The notes: a model not told the origin generated them from the letters alone. A stretch of DNA of 64,000 bases from Pseudomonas arsenicoxydans (GCF_900103875.1 NZ_LT629705.1:2303001-2367000); one strand, 5' to 3'. Counted from the first letter of the stretch, positions 1 through 8,069 are shown. A program made the numbers and translations.

Positions 1-4
1 GCGA

Positions 5-214
5 TTAGTCGGGCGTCATGAGCATAGCAAGCGTTATCTTGATGAACTCCTCGTTTCGATCGATCGTGTCCAGGGCGCCTCGAACATTGTCGGCGACGTC
101 CGCCGATCCGCGCATCTCTACCCAGTTCGAAAGTTCCATGATGGCGGCCTCCAGGGCGAGCTGGTTTTCGTTGATCTTAAATAGCAGGGAAGGGAGTAAG
201 TCTGAGTTTGGCAT
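5..214 (-). CDS. Small conserved Pseudomonas protein, function unknown (69 aa)
   Basis: The protein is 69 residues, acidic and probably all-helical, with no signal peptide, membrane segment or cysteine motif. The start at 214 is chosen because ACGGAGGA lies just upstream on the minus strand; an upstream in-frame start would add 35 poor-quality residues and has no ribosome site. From memory, similar short proteins with an NWVEMRGS-like motif and a DNVRGALDTID-like motif occur in many pseudomonads, often in accessory regions. No function is known to me. It lies at the left edge of the window within the presumed genomic island. Confidence 0.6.
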   Translation of the reverse strand: MPNSDLLPSLLFKINENQLALEAAIMELSNWVEMRGSADVADNVRGALDTIDRNEEFIKITLAMLMTPD

Positions 215-413
215 TGTGCAATCCTCCGTGAGATTTTCAGCGTAGCAGGGGGATTGCCGAGCTAGGCAGGGAGTTGCGTATGGTCGGAAGGACGCCGAGT
301 AGAATGCTGTCAGTCTCAAAGGGCGACTCTCCGCTGGCCTTAGCTAGGGCGAAAGTATTCCGGAAGTGATGCGGCCACCCTTACTTGTCTGTCGCCATTA
401 CATCTGTCTGCCG

Positions 414-1061
414 TTACGCGCAGCGATAGCAACGGTGGTCAGTCGGCGAATCAGCAAGTGGAACGAACTGTCGTGTCGCGCCATCAAGCGCATCGATGCA
501 CCCCGCCTCGATGTCGTAGACCCAGCCGTGCAGGTTCATGCGCCCCTGCTCGAGCGCGAGTGCCACCGATGGATGCGTACGCAGATTAGCCAGTTGCGCG
601 ATCACGTTTTCGCGCACGAGGCCGTCGAGCTTCTCGCGAGGGGTGTCGAACTCATGCGCCGCGTTAATAGCTTTCGCGGCGTCCGAGTGACGTAGCCAAT
701 TAGCGACCGCAGGAAGATGATCCAGACACGTGCAGCGTGAAATCGCGCCCATTGCTCCGCAGTCCGAGTGGCCGCAGATCACGATGTCCCGTACGCCGAG
801 CACTGCGACCGCATATTCGACGGTGGCCGAGACGCCGCCCGGTTCGGGACCATACGACGGTACAATATTGCCGGCGTTGCGAATCACGAACAGTTCGCCC
901 GGCTCGCGCTGTGTTAGGAGCTCGGGCACGACACGACTGTCCGAGCAGGTGACGAACAACGCCTTCGGATTCTGTGTCGTCGCGAGCTGCCTGAAAAGCT
1001 CGACGCGTTGCGGATAAACCTCGCGCTGAAAGCGCAGAAAGCCGTCAATAATGTCACGCAT
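414..1061 (-). CDS. Beta-class carbonic anhydrase
   Basis: This zinc enzyme interconverts CO2 and bicarbonate in the cytoplasm. The 215-residue length fits the beta class. The zinc and catalytic residues are visible: Cys39-Ser-Asp41-Ser-Arg43 (CSDSR) and His98-Ser-Asp-Cys101 (HSDCGAM). A conserved NAGN segment lies near residue 62. There is no signal peptide. The start at 1061 has a strong GGAGGA site seven bases upstream. The C-terminus is unusually Cys/Arg rich (last residues CYRCA). It sits alone in the island, with no cynS or sulP-type transporter beside it, so whether it is a paralogue or the main housekeeping enzyme cannot be decided here. Confidence 0.93.
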   Translation of the reverse strand: MRDIIDGFLRFQREVYPQRVELFRQLATTQNPKALFVTCSDSRVVPELLTQREPGELFVIRNAGNIVPSYGPEPGGVSATVEYAVAVLGVRDIVICGHSDCGAMGAISRCTCLDHLPAVANWLRHSDAAKAINAAHEFDTPREKLDGLVRENVIAQLANLRTHPSVALALEQGRMNLHGWVYDIEAGCIDALDGATRQFVPLADSPTDHRCYRCA

Positions 1062-1307
1062 GGGATATCCTCCAAACCCGAATGCCGGATGCTGGCACGA
1101 GCACTCGATATGTCATCGCGCCGCTGTGGTCGTCATTATCGCAGACGTCGCGCGCGTTGGCTGTACTCGATCAACGATGGACTTCGAGTCGCGCCTAGCG
1201 CGGCGGATGTCCGAAGCACGTGGCAGCCGCCATTTATCTTTCGCTGGCCTGAAAGGCGAGTGTTAGGCGGACAGCGACGGTCTAGCATCGACCGTCGCAG
1301 TGGGTGG

Positions 1308-1634
1308 TCAGACATCGGTCTGCTCCGCCATTTCCAGTGCGTCTTCGACCTCAATTCCCAGGTATCTGACGGTGCTTTCAAGCTTCCTATGACCAAGCAG
1401 AGTTGGATAGCTCTCAGATTCTTTGTCTTGCGATAGATCAGCGACGCCTTGGTTCTCCGTAGTCTGTGGGTACCGTAGATGGTTGGGTCAACCAATGGCC
1501 GTCACCCACGTTTTGACTATTCGAGCGTATTGCCTGGTGGAGAGATGGTCTGTGTCGTGCAATCGGGTCGGAAACAAGAAGTCCTCACTACGGAGGTGGG
1601 CCTGATGATGAGGAAAGTACGTAACGGTAGACAT
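1308..1634 (-). pseudogene. Tyrosine recombinase C-terminal remnant, two frameshifts
   Basis: Three segments in different frames line up end to end as the C-terminal half of one site-specific integrase. The first reads SEDFLFPTRL then HLSTRQYARIVKTWV and stops near 1498. The second reads DPTIYGTHRLRRTKASLIY (catalytic HRLRR) to about 1405. The third reads LLGHRKLESTVRYLG, which includes the LGH box and the catalytic Tyr, and ends at the stop at 1308. One frame break is explained by a lost T in CAACTCTGCTTGG; the other lies at ATTGGTTGACCC. The N-terminal DNA-binding part is missing and a terminator hairpin abuts the broken end. It is a relic of an older mobile element. Confidence 0.8.
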
Positions 1635-1663
1635 AAAAAAAGCCCGTCAAGGGGGGACGGGCT
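1634..1663 (-). terminator. Rho-independent terminator for the minus-strand small-gene cluster
   Basis: AGCCCGTC and GACGGGCT form a perfect 8-bp stem (1641-1648 with 1656-1663). On the minus strand it is followed by seven T. It lies about 80 bases downstream of the stop at 1747. Confidence 0.85.
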
Positions 1664-1746
1664 GTAAAGAGTCATGAGGATCAAGTCAAAGTTTATACCA
1701 TCACTGCATCTTGCTAGGGCGTTAGAAAAAAGACGCTGGTCAGGGC

Positions 1747-1989
1747 TCAGCGTATGGATTTTAACTCCGTCCTGGCCCGCACAATCCTCCCCTCCTTCAC
1801 TTCTGCCGCATAAGCCCTGAGCTTATCTGCGTCGTTGTACAGCATCGACATCAGATTGAGGACGGCGGTGATATCCACTCCGTCAATGCGCTCAGCCAGC
1901 TTACTCAGTTCACCAGAGACAAGTTCCAAATTGTCAGCTATGTCCTTAAGGTCACGCTTCAGTCCCACCGCAGGCTTTTTTGGCCCCAT
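1747..1989 (-). CDS. Small helical protein, copy 1 of a locally triplicated family (80 aa)
   Basis: The 80-residue protein has no signal peptide or membrane segment; charge pattern suggests amphipathic helices. Its C-terminal block, KLRAYAAEVKEGRIVRART, is nearly the same as the tail of the next gene upstream (KLRSYAAEVKTGTIVRAKPE). The start at 1989 has an AGGT site; an alternative start at 2043 would overlap the upstream gene by 23 bases. The N-terminal halves of the two copies are diverged. Function is unknown. The terminator at 1634-1663 ends the cluster, so these genes are probably co-transcribed. Confidence 0.65.
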   Translation of the reverse strand: MGPKKPAVGLKRDLKDIADNLELVSGELSKLAERIDGVDITAVLNLMSMLYNDADKLRAYAAEVKEGRIVRARTELKSIR

Positions 1990-2020
1990 GACTACCTCGT
2001 AAAAATTCCTACCGCGCCAC

Positions 2021-2272
2021 TTATTCGGGTTTGGCGCGCACAATCGTTCCAGTCTTCACTTCTGCCGCATAGCTGCGGAGCTTGTCCTGCTCGGCTTTTA
2101 ACATCTTGCAAATTTTCATAAGCAAGGCAGATTGGCCTTCATTGGACTTACTAGCCATATCTGTCAGCTCAATCGCCGACCAACCGATGATTGCGGCAGA
2201 GTCCTCAAGGTCATAAAACAGCTCCTGCTGGGCGGTTCTTGGTCCGTCGAATCCTTTTATTAGATCAGCCAT
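2021..2272 (-). CDS. Small helical protein, copy 2 of a locally triplicated family (83 aa)
   Basis: The 83-residue protein is a paralogue of the gene just downstream. Both end in a (K)LR-x-YAAEVK-x-G-x-IVRA motif while the first 50 residues are diverged, which suggests a conserved C-terminal contact surface and a variable N-terminal part. No signal peptide, metal motif or membrane segment is seen. The gene is separated by about 30 bases from copy 1. The sequence immediately upstream encodes the tail of a third, decayed copy. I do not recognise the family. Confidence 0.65.
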   Translation of the reverse strand: MADLIKGFDGPRTAQQELFYDLEDSAAIIGWSAIELTDMASKSNEGQSALLMKICKMLKAEQDKLRSYAAEVKTGTIVRAKPE

Positions 2273-2401
2273 CTACTCCACCGTCCGGATAATCGCGCCG
2301 CTTTTGACCTTGTCCGCGTAACGCTTAAGGGATAATTGCTTGAGCACTTGCACCGATGCTTTCTCTCCCGCACCGTTAACCCCCACGGAAGAGCAATCGA
2401 T
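2273..2401 (-). pseudogene. Truncated third copy of the triplicated small-protein gene
   Basis: An open frame without a clear ATG start (in-frame stop at 2402-2404) ends at the TAG at 2273. Its last residues read LKRYADKVKSGAIIRTVE. They match the C-terminal motif of the two downstream paralogues position by position (R-x-YA-x-x-VK-x-G-x-I-x-R). The N-terminal half expected for the family is absent or unrecognisable, and the gene begins only 45 bases from the stop of the histidine kinase gene. A short functional protein from a GTG start cannot be fully excluded. Confidence 0.55.
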
Positions 2402-2446
2402 CTACCCCATCCCTGTCCGGCGAAAGATTGCCGACGGCTGACTTTA

Positions 2447-3574
2447 CTATTTTTCTATCGGCACTTTTACGAGGAATGTGGTCCCGCGCGCTCTGTCAGA
2501 GACTACGTCGATAGTCCCTAAGTGAGCGGCCACGATCTCGGAGGCAATATAAAGGCCCAAGCCCAGCCCAGTACTAGGGCCCAGGTCAAGAGAAGCATGC
2601 TGAGAGAACCGCCCCATGGGGTTGAAGATGAAAGGCAGAATGTCCTCCGGTATCGGCTCCCCAAAGTTATGGACGACGAAAACGACGCTGCCGTTTTTTA
2701 CCTCCAGCGAAACCTTAATGGGGAACTGCAAATCCCCATGCTGCACAGCATTGCTGAGCAGATTGGAAAATACTTGCTCCATGCGAGCGCCATCGAATTC
2801 ACCGCGAGCCGATGCACCCACCTTAAAGGTGATATCCGCGCTTGGATGAAAGGTGCGGATCTCTTCAACTATGCGTGCGCATCGTGGCGTTAGGTCGATA
2901 TCTTCCTTTTTGACGGGAATCCCAGGGCCCATTTGGCAGCGGGTTAGATCCAGCAAGTCGCCGACGATCTGGCTGGCTCGTCTGACGCTGGTATAAATCC
3001 CCAATGCAATTTTAGTCTTACGTGCCCCGAGATCAACCGAGCGCCGCAGCACATCGGCACCCAGCAAAATAGCCCCTAGTGGCGTGCGCAAATCATGGCC
3101 AAGGATCCCTAAAAAAACGTTGCGTGATGCCTCAACCGCGCGTGAGTAGCTGGCAATCGATTCGGCGAGTGCCTGATCAATGGCTTCGTTGAAGCGAATC
3201 ATATCGTCCACTTCTAGAACGGTTCCTGCTTTCATCTGACCCAGCCATTGACTGAGGACGCTTGTCCTCAACGCACGATACTCAGAGACCATTTGATCCA
3301 GCGTGAAACCCGCCATTAAACGCGTGACCGCATGGGTTTCGGCAGCGGTTTCCAACTCCTCCATAGGCGCATTACCCTGGGCTTTGGCGATTTGCTCCTG
3401 CGCAGACTGGTATGTGCACATGTCTATCGCAATTGCACGCAGCATCTGATCGGCGTGATCGCGCAAAGCCTTGGAGTCCAATGCTTCGCCGGGGACCTCA
3501 ATGGTTCTTGCGAAGTCTTCCCATGCTTGCAGAATCGGTTCGAGGTTTTTGATGATGAAGTCAGACAGGCGCAT
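2447..3574 (-). CDS. Cytosolic sensor histidine kinase with RsbRD-like N-terminal domain
   Basis: The predicted kinase is 375 residues with no signal peptide or membrane helix, so it should sense a cytoplasmic cue. Residues 1-145 are helical and resemble the RsbRD N-terminal (globin-like) sensor domain seen in stress kinases. The H-box is GILGHDLRTPLG with phospho-acceptor His160. The N-box is NLLSNAVQHG at 271-280. The ATP lid glycines are GLGLGL at 336-341. The start at 3574 (MRLSDFII) follows AGGA; a start at 3700 would add an arginine-rich stretch unlike the family. No response regulator gene is adjacent, so it is an orphan kinase and its partner is unknown. Confidence 0.85.
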   Translation of the reverse strand: MRLSDFIIKNLEPILQAWEDFARTIEVPGEALDSKALRDHADQMLRAIAIDMCTYQSAQEQIAKAQGNAPMEELETAAETHAVTRLMAGFTLDQMVSEYRALRTSVLSQWLGQMKAGTVLEVDDMIRFNEAIDQALAESIASYSRAVEASRNVFLGILGHDLRTPLGAILLGADVLRRSVDLGARKTKIALGIYTSVRRASQIVGDLLDLTRCQMGPGIPVKKEDIDLTPRCARIVEEIRTFHPSADITFKVGASARGEFDGARMEQVFSNLLSNAVQHGDLQFPIKVSLEVKNGSVVFVVHNFGEPIPEDILPFIFNPMGRFSQHASLDLGPSTGLGLGLYIASEIVAAHLGTIDVVSDRARGTTFLVKVPIEK

Positions 3575-3808
3575 GCCGGTGTTCCTGGTAGGGAGGCGTA
3601 ATCGAGCTCGAAAACGGGAGCGTAACAACTTGAGTTGAATTAGAGCACCGATTAAGTCACTTGGCATGCATGGCCTACATCGAGGCCTGTTCACGCTCAA
3701 CGTAAGTTACAACCCCTTTGCAAGAGCGCAAGCCCACTCAGGGGATTTTGCAGCGTTGAACAACGTCTCCGCAGCCGGTAATTATTTGTCGAATGTTGGA
3801 AAGGCGTA

Positions 3809-4021
3809 TCAGCCCAGGGGAGGAGGCTTGGCAGGTTGGATTGTATCAAGCTCATCCCACGGACGTAACTGAACAAGTGCTCTCGGACACTTGGGGGTGT
3901 GAGGGAAATCGCTTCCCCTCTCTAGCTCAGACTGCGTGGCGCTGCATGATCGGCAAGTGACGACGTTCTGTGAAAGACTCCAGTTATGGTGCCAAGCGAT
4001 GAGTCGTTCTGAAGGAGTCAT
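3809..4021 (-). CDS. Small putative zinc-binding protein, unknown function (70 aa)
   Basis: The 70-residue protein has a CRSC pair near residue 23 and a HTPKC group some 20 residues later, an arrangement that could bind one zinc ion. Its start MTPSERLIAWH and the PWDEL motif near the end look conserved; from memory, similar short proteins occur in other pseudomonads. The ATG at 4021 is used; a GTG three codons upstream (4030) is also possible and neither has a strong ribosome site. It is flanked by non-coding stretches of 230-270 bases that hold nothing I recognise. Confidence 0.5.
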   Translation of the reverse strand: MTPSERLIAWHHNWSLSQNVVTCRSCSATQSELERGSDFPHTPKCPRALVQLRPWDELDTIQPAKPPPLG

Positions 4022-4289
4022 GGTGATCACAAACTCGACAAGACTTGTACGATTTTAGATTTTTGTACAGTTTATTGCGAGCTGATTTTCAGCGGCTGGA
4101 ATTGTTTCTATACCCACCGGCGAAACCACACTACGCGCGAGCATCTCTCGTTGATATCGACATTTTCGGGGCCGGCGCCAACCTTGCTGTCGGCGATCAA
4201 CTCAACGCGACCTGTTGCAAAAAAGATGTTTATTACCCTTGTGGCCTTGGGCTTTATAGCCATCGGATAACACATGCTGTCAGTAGCCA

Positions 4290-4685
4290 TCACCGGGATG
4301 GGAGGGGGTTTGACTCAATGCCTGTTCCGGCGATACGTCGAAGCAAAGCATCACCTGCTTTCACATTGATCGCCTCTTCGCTCCGCTCAGATTTCGCGCA
4401 TTTTTTGAGCGGTTGAGCCACGATTTTATGTGTTCCCATGGTGAGGCCGAAGTAGGCAATCTCACCGTTGAAAAAGTCGGCCGCAAGCTTTCCATCAATC
4501 GACAGACGCATCATGCAGCCTCCATCCAGCCCTGAGTCGAGTATGACGACCAGTTGAGCATCAGATTTTTTTGAGTAGCCGTACAGGCGAGAAGTCGGAA
4601 CTGGATTGGCGTCTTCGGCCGATCTCGACATTGAGGTGCACGCGGTGAGTGAGGCAAGCACCATAAGGAAAATGATTTTTTCCAT
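4290..4685 (-). CDS. Small putative lipoprotein (131 aa)
   Basis: A type II signal peptide is visible: MEKIIFLMVLASLTAC, with the lipobox LTAC and lipidated Cys16. The mature part of about 115 residues is rich in short beta-type segments and has two further cysteines (in GGCMMRL and KKCAKSE) that could form a disulfide in the periplasm. The residue after the lipid Cys is Thr, not Asp, so outer-membrane sorting is expected. AAGGGG precedes the ATG. The layout resembles small periplasmic lipoproteins of pseudomonad accessory regions, but I cannot assign a function. Confidence 0.7.
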   Translation of the reverse strand: MEKIIFLMVLASLTACTSMSRSAEDANPVPTSRLYGYSKKSDAQLVVILDSGLDGGCMMRLSIDGKLAADFFNGEIAYFGLTMGTHKIVAQPLKKCAKSERSEEAINVKAGDALLRRIAGTGIESNPLPSR

Positions 4686-4717
4686 CTTATCCCCTTACTT
4701 ATTTCCATCTTTACCCC

Positions 4718-4960
4718 TCAGGGCAAGCCGAGGGTCAAAATTTTTAATCTGTTTTCGGTCGTTTTGTCAAAAAGCTCGGCAATCATATCTCCCTGCTCGG
4801 ACGTGACTCCGCCTGCACAGACCAATCCCTGCACAAACCCGTAAGCCTGCGCGCCGCTCTTGATGGCCAAAATCATTGATCCAGCGCTTTCTATTTCAGC
4901 AAGAGCTTTCTGAGCCTGCTGGCGGATGGCTTCGGGCAAATCATTGATGACTTCGTTCAT
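4718..4960 (-). CDS. Small conserved protein, function unknown (80 aa)
   Basis: The 80-residue protein is mostly helical and has one cysteine but no metal motif or membrane segment. ATG at 4960 is chosen since GGAG lies six bases upstream; an ATG four codons earlier has no site. A central AYGFVQGLV segment is the most family-like stretch. It is the first of the pair 4718-4960 and 4290-4685, 32 bases apart on the same strand, and could be co-transcribed with the lipoprotein. Confidence 0.6.
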   Translation of the reverse strand: MNEVINDLPEAIRQQAQKALAEIESAGSMILAIKSGAQAYGFVQGLVCAGGVTSEQGDMIAELFDKTTENRLKILTLGLP

Positions 4961-5157
4961 GGTCAGCTCCACACACTTACCTTCTGAACCTCATCGGCAG
5001 TTAAGGCATCAATGTCTCGTGAACTACATGACCGTGACCAAGGTGCAGAGGTTCCAAATAGAGCCATAGCGTGCGGTACATGGAGGTAGCCAACGTCACC
5101 TTAAGAACTGATGAGTAGGCTGGGTGATCCGAACAAAACGTCGATTGGACTTTAAAG

Positions 5158-5388
5158 CTATTGCAGTCCCTTCCACCTGACTTGCGTCAAGCCGGCGCCT
5201 TGCGCGTGCTCGCGGAGGGTTTCGTGGTTATGTTGATCACAGTCCATTTCGTACAGAAGGCCCACTCCGGCGTGCAGGCAGGCGTAATACCACGCATCGG
5301 CATCGGTCATATGCGAGTCGGGCTGAACGAAAACATGCTGAGTGTTGTTGAAGCGGTATCTGATTTCAAAGTGTCGAGGTGGATTCAT
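5158..5388 (-). CDS. DUF6555-like small protein (76 aa)
   Basis: The 76-residue protein has the pattern of a pseudomonad small-protein family that I associate with DUF6555: a beta-strand start (FEIRYRF), then DADAWYYACLHAGVG, then a short C-terminal strand ending in VRW. The W-x-x-A-x-x-x-AGVG motif is the main evidence. The start at 5388 follows CTGGAGATCTCG; a start ten codons upstream lacks a site. There is no signal peptide. Function is unknown. About 200 bases on either side hold no gene. Confidence 0.6.
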   Translation of the reverse strand: MNPPRHFEIRYRFNNTQHVFVQPDSHMTDADAWYYACLHAGVGLLYEMDCDQHNHETLREHAQGAGLTQVRWKGLQ

Positions 5389-5596
5389 CGAGATCTCCAG
5401 ATGATCTCGATGTGACATTAATGGCGTAACGCCAGTTCCGCCCTGTGAGCCAAGTTGCGTCCTACCCCCAAGTCTGACGTGAGACGGGTATGCCCATTGC
5501 GATGACCGAGTTGTCGGCGATTTTTCAGTTAATGGACAAAGAGTAAAATTTTATCATCACCGACCGTCGCTGTGACGGATCGAACTTGAGTGACGA

Positions 5597-5875
5597 GTGT
5601 CCATGCTTGAGATGGGTATAAAGATTCGTAATTTCGGATCAGACCTGTCTTGGCGGTACAAAATGCTGAGCACTGACGACTTTCGATTCAAATCTAATCA
5701 ACTTCTCCTTGAGCTTGATGGAGCGACAACAGACATGATGATGTTGGTGTCATCTCATGAGACGACTGGAGAGCGATGGATGCAGGCGACGTTGAGGCAT
5801 CGCGTCGCTTACACCGCCTGGAACACTTTCATCAACGACTCAAGCCCGCCTCATCCTATTAGCCACATCCCCTGA
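5597..5875 (+). CDS. Hypothetical small protein (92 aa), possibly real
   Basis: The frame starts with GTG at 5597 (or ATG at 5603) and codes for a helical 92-residue protein without signal peptide or motif. The segment HETTGERWMQATLRHR followed by AYTAWNTFI resembles the C-terminal half of short Pseudomonas proteins with a TGxxWxxA pattern and a YxxW pair. The ribosome site is weak (GAGTGACGAG) and no homologue can be checked here. It stands alone between two non-coding stretches. Confidence 0.35.
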   Translation: MSMLEMGIKIRNFGSDLSWRYKMLSTDDFRFKSNQLLLELDGATTDMMMLVSSHETTGERWMQATLRHRVAYTAWNTFINDSSPPHPISHIP

Positions 5876-6710
5876 CGCAAATTTTGTGACGGCACCTTCT
5901 GAATGAGCGCCGAATGACCGTACGCAGGCTGCGTTGGGTGGACCGGCGTGTCGAGACAGGCGACCCGACCCACGGTCGACCTTCGACACTGGCAGAAATG
6001 GGCCAAGACGACCTGCGTAAGCCGTGGCCGTTGCACTACAGCCCCAATCTATTGAAAGCCAGTTTCCTTGCTAGGAAACGCGTCCACTTCTTTGTGCTCA
6101 GGTTATCCGCGAGGGCGTTGCGGCGGATGACAAACCTCTGCTGAACAACCGTTCGTCGGAACAAGGGTCTGCCATCTTGAAAATACCGCCGTGGGAAATT
6201 ATTTTTCAACCACGCGATGCCGAGAAGGATCGCGGTTAAGATCACTTAGAGGACTCTCTGGATACACTCTTCCGTAAATCTGTAGGCTTTGAACGCTTCA
6301 ACGAGCTGTTTGAATCGTCGCTTCCCGGTTAAACACCGAACACGTATCTGCCTTACTAGGTGGAGACACGGTGAATGAGCAGTGCCGCATTGTAATATCG
6401 GCATGTTGGTTGGCTTAGGATGATCTGGATATACAGGTCGAGAATCGCTTACTGGCCGCTTATGCGGAAACCTGAGAACGTAAAGGAGGTGACCTATCCA
6501 TATTGAGGTATCGCACAGCTTACGTTCCGTTTGTCGTTCCAACTGACCGACCACATCCAGGGACAGGGTGCTTCTCTCACTAATGGGTTGTTGAGCATAA
6601 TCTGCTCCGGGTGATCAGTGAGGAAGCAAAGCTAAAACGTATTGAGATTGATGGTGAAGGTAGATCTGGTCTGCGGTCGGTCAGCTTGTAGTAACCAGCA
6701 AAGAGAAAAA
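5876..6710. other. Non-coding or decayed stretch
   Basis: No frame in these 835 bases has a plausible protein: the open stretches are short, arginine/proline rich and lack ribosome sites. A strong Shine-Dalgarno sequence (AAAGGAGGTGA, 6482-6492) is present without a following gene. The last part, up to the stop near 6690, could be the end of a decayed gene. Nothing else is recognised. Confidence 0.5.
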
Positions 6711-6734
6711 GGCGCTCTACGGAGCGCCTTTTTT
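6711..6734 (+). terminator. Rho-independent terminator, probably bidirectional
   Basis: GGCGCTC and GAGCGCC form a 7-bp stem (6711-6717 with 6722-6728) with loop TACG, followed by six T. Five A before the stem would serve the minus strand. No intact upstream gene is seen, so it may be a leftover of a decayed one. Confidence 0.75.
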
Positions 6735-6791
6735 CGTTATCAATCGCCCGACTCCAGTGAGTCATAGCGCAGAAATAGCAATGAAGCTGTT

Positions 6792-6935
6792 ATGAAACGT
6801 TACATAGGTCTGATGACACTCGTGCTGATGACTGGATGCGAGTCAAATCCCCCATCGCCGCTTACAGAAAAATGCGGTTCCCGCGAACCGGTGTCTCGAT
6901 GGGCGCGCACCAGATGTGTTGGCGCTGATGCGTAA
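6792..6935 (+). CDS. Possible very small lipoprotein (47 aa)
   Basis: ATG at 6792 opens a 47-codon frame beginning MKRYIGLMTLVLMTGC, a convincing type II signal peptide with lipobox LMTGC, followed by a Ser/Pro-rich stretch (ESNPPSPL) and two more cysteines. The size and proline content recall Rz1-type spanin lipoproteins of phages, but no overlapping Rz gene or other lysis gene is present. The ribosome site is weak. It could be a phage remnant or a spurious frame. Confidence 0.35.
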   Translation: MKRYIGLMTLVLMTGCESNPPSPLTEKCGSREPVSRWARTRCVGADA

Positions 6936-7024
6936 TCGACCCACATGCCGGCGCATCGGTGCCCCATGCTAGGTGACGCAAAAGCCAATATAAGTATTAG
7001 TTACCGGAGCAAAACCCAGGGTTA

Positions 7025-7036
7025 GTGAAATTTCAC
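7025..7036. repeat. 12-bp perfect palindrome GTGAAATTTCAC
   Basis: A perfect 12-base palindrome lies about 50 bases beyond the decayed end of the integrase. It could be an operator half of a mobile element or chance; no gene starts next to it. Confidence 0.3.
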
Positions 7037-7087
7037 CAGATGGGTCAATTCCAGATCAGCGTCCACACCCCATATCGAATGGTTTAC

Positions 7088-8069
7088 TCATACCCGACCG
7101 CCGATGTAAGCCGATACCACGTCGACTCGACCGTGTCCCAGTTCATAGCTGATTTTGCAGTCGGGCATTCTGATCTAGGCGTCGGTCGAGTTGATAGCAA
7201 TGGGCACGGTTGATGGATGCGGGATGATGGGTGATTTGCTCATAGCGTTCGCACGCATAGGCTGCTCGCAATTCGTGGAAGCCTTTGAGGTTGTGCTTAT
7301 GGAGGATGTCCCGTGCGAGGCGGACGATCCCCTGTTGGGAATCTAGGTAGCTTTCATCCGGTGCAAGCAGGTTGCGGCTACCGTCGGGCGAGACCTGATG
7401 GGCGAATGCCAGGGCATCGCGGATGTGATCGTTCATCATGATCCAACGAGGTGCCGACGCACCTGAGCGGCCACCTTTGGTGCCATCCTGGATGTTGATC
7501 TTGCCGAATTTTTCGGCTTCACGTTTTAGGCGCGGAAGGCCGGCCAAAATGGCCTCGCGCAAGCGCATGCCGGTGGCTCGCGCTAACTGAGCGATGGCCG
7601 CGGGGCGCTGCTGCTGGTATTCGCAAAGCACCTCTACGATCCGCTTCACGTGTTCGCGGTCCTGGCCTTGCGGCACCGAGCGACGAACACAGGTGCGCCG
7701 CATCCCTAGCGCCTTGCTCGGACTCGGCACTTTCACATACTGATCACCGCGAAGCGCCGCCATGGTCCGGTTCACGCTGGACAACCGGTTTTGCGCGGTG
7801 GCGATGCGGATAGCCCCTTGTTCAACTTGCTGACGCAGATGTCCGGCGTAGTCCAACAAGGTCTCCCGATCAATCTGCTGCGAATCGTTAAGCCCAGGCC
7901 CATCCTCCGACCGACACCACCGCACAAACGCCTGCCACCGATCACTGTGCGCCTTGACCGTCCCGTAGTGCCCGCCGCCAAACAGATCACGTAGTGCCTT
8001 CGGCCCGGCGTAACTCAGTTGCCGTCCATAGCCAAAATTGCGCCCATCCCGTTTACCTACCAGTGCCAT
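7088..8069 (-). pseudogene. Integrase-domain tyrosine recombinase, C-terminus frameshifted
   Basis: The frame from 8069 runs 308 residues and stops at 7143 just after DQNARLQ. One frame over, the sequence continues as ISYELGHGRVDVVSAYIGG and stops at 7088; this is the LGH box and catalytic Tyr region of the same family. One extra base in the A-run of CTGCAAAATCAGC accounts for the break. Upstream parts are intact: the first catalytic Arg in RATGMRLREAI and HELRAAYACERYE as the H-x-x-R box. The start has GAGGAG eight bases upstream. As read, the enzyme lacks its nucleophile and should be inactive, unless slippage or a sequencing error in the A-run explains the break. Confidence 0.8.

Noticed and set aside
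5..319. Longer form (104 codons) of the first small protein
   Set aside because: The extra 35 N-terminal residues lack a ribosome site, whereas ACGGAGGA lies directly before the internal ATG at 214.
6246..6554. Minus-strand open frame of 102 codons
   Set aside because: No ribosome site, composition unlike proteins, and no motif recognised.
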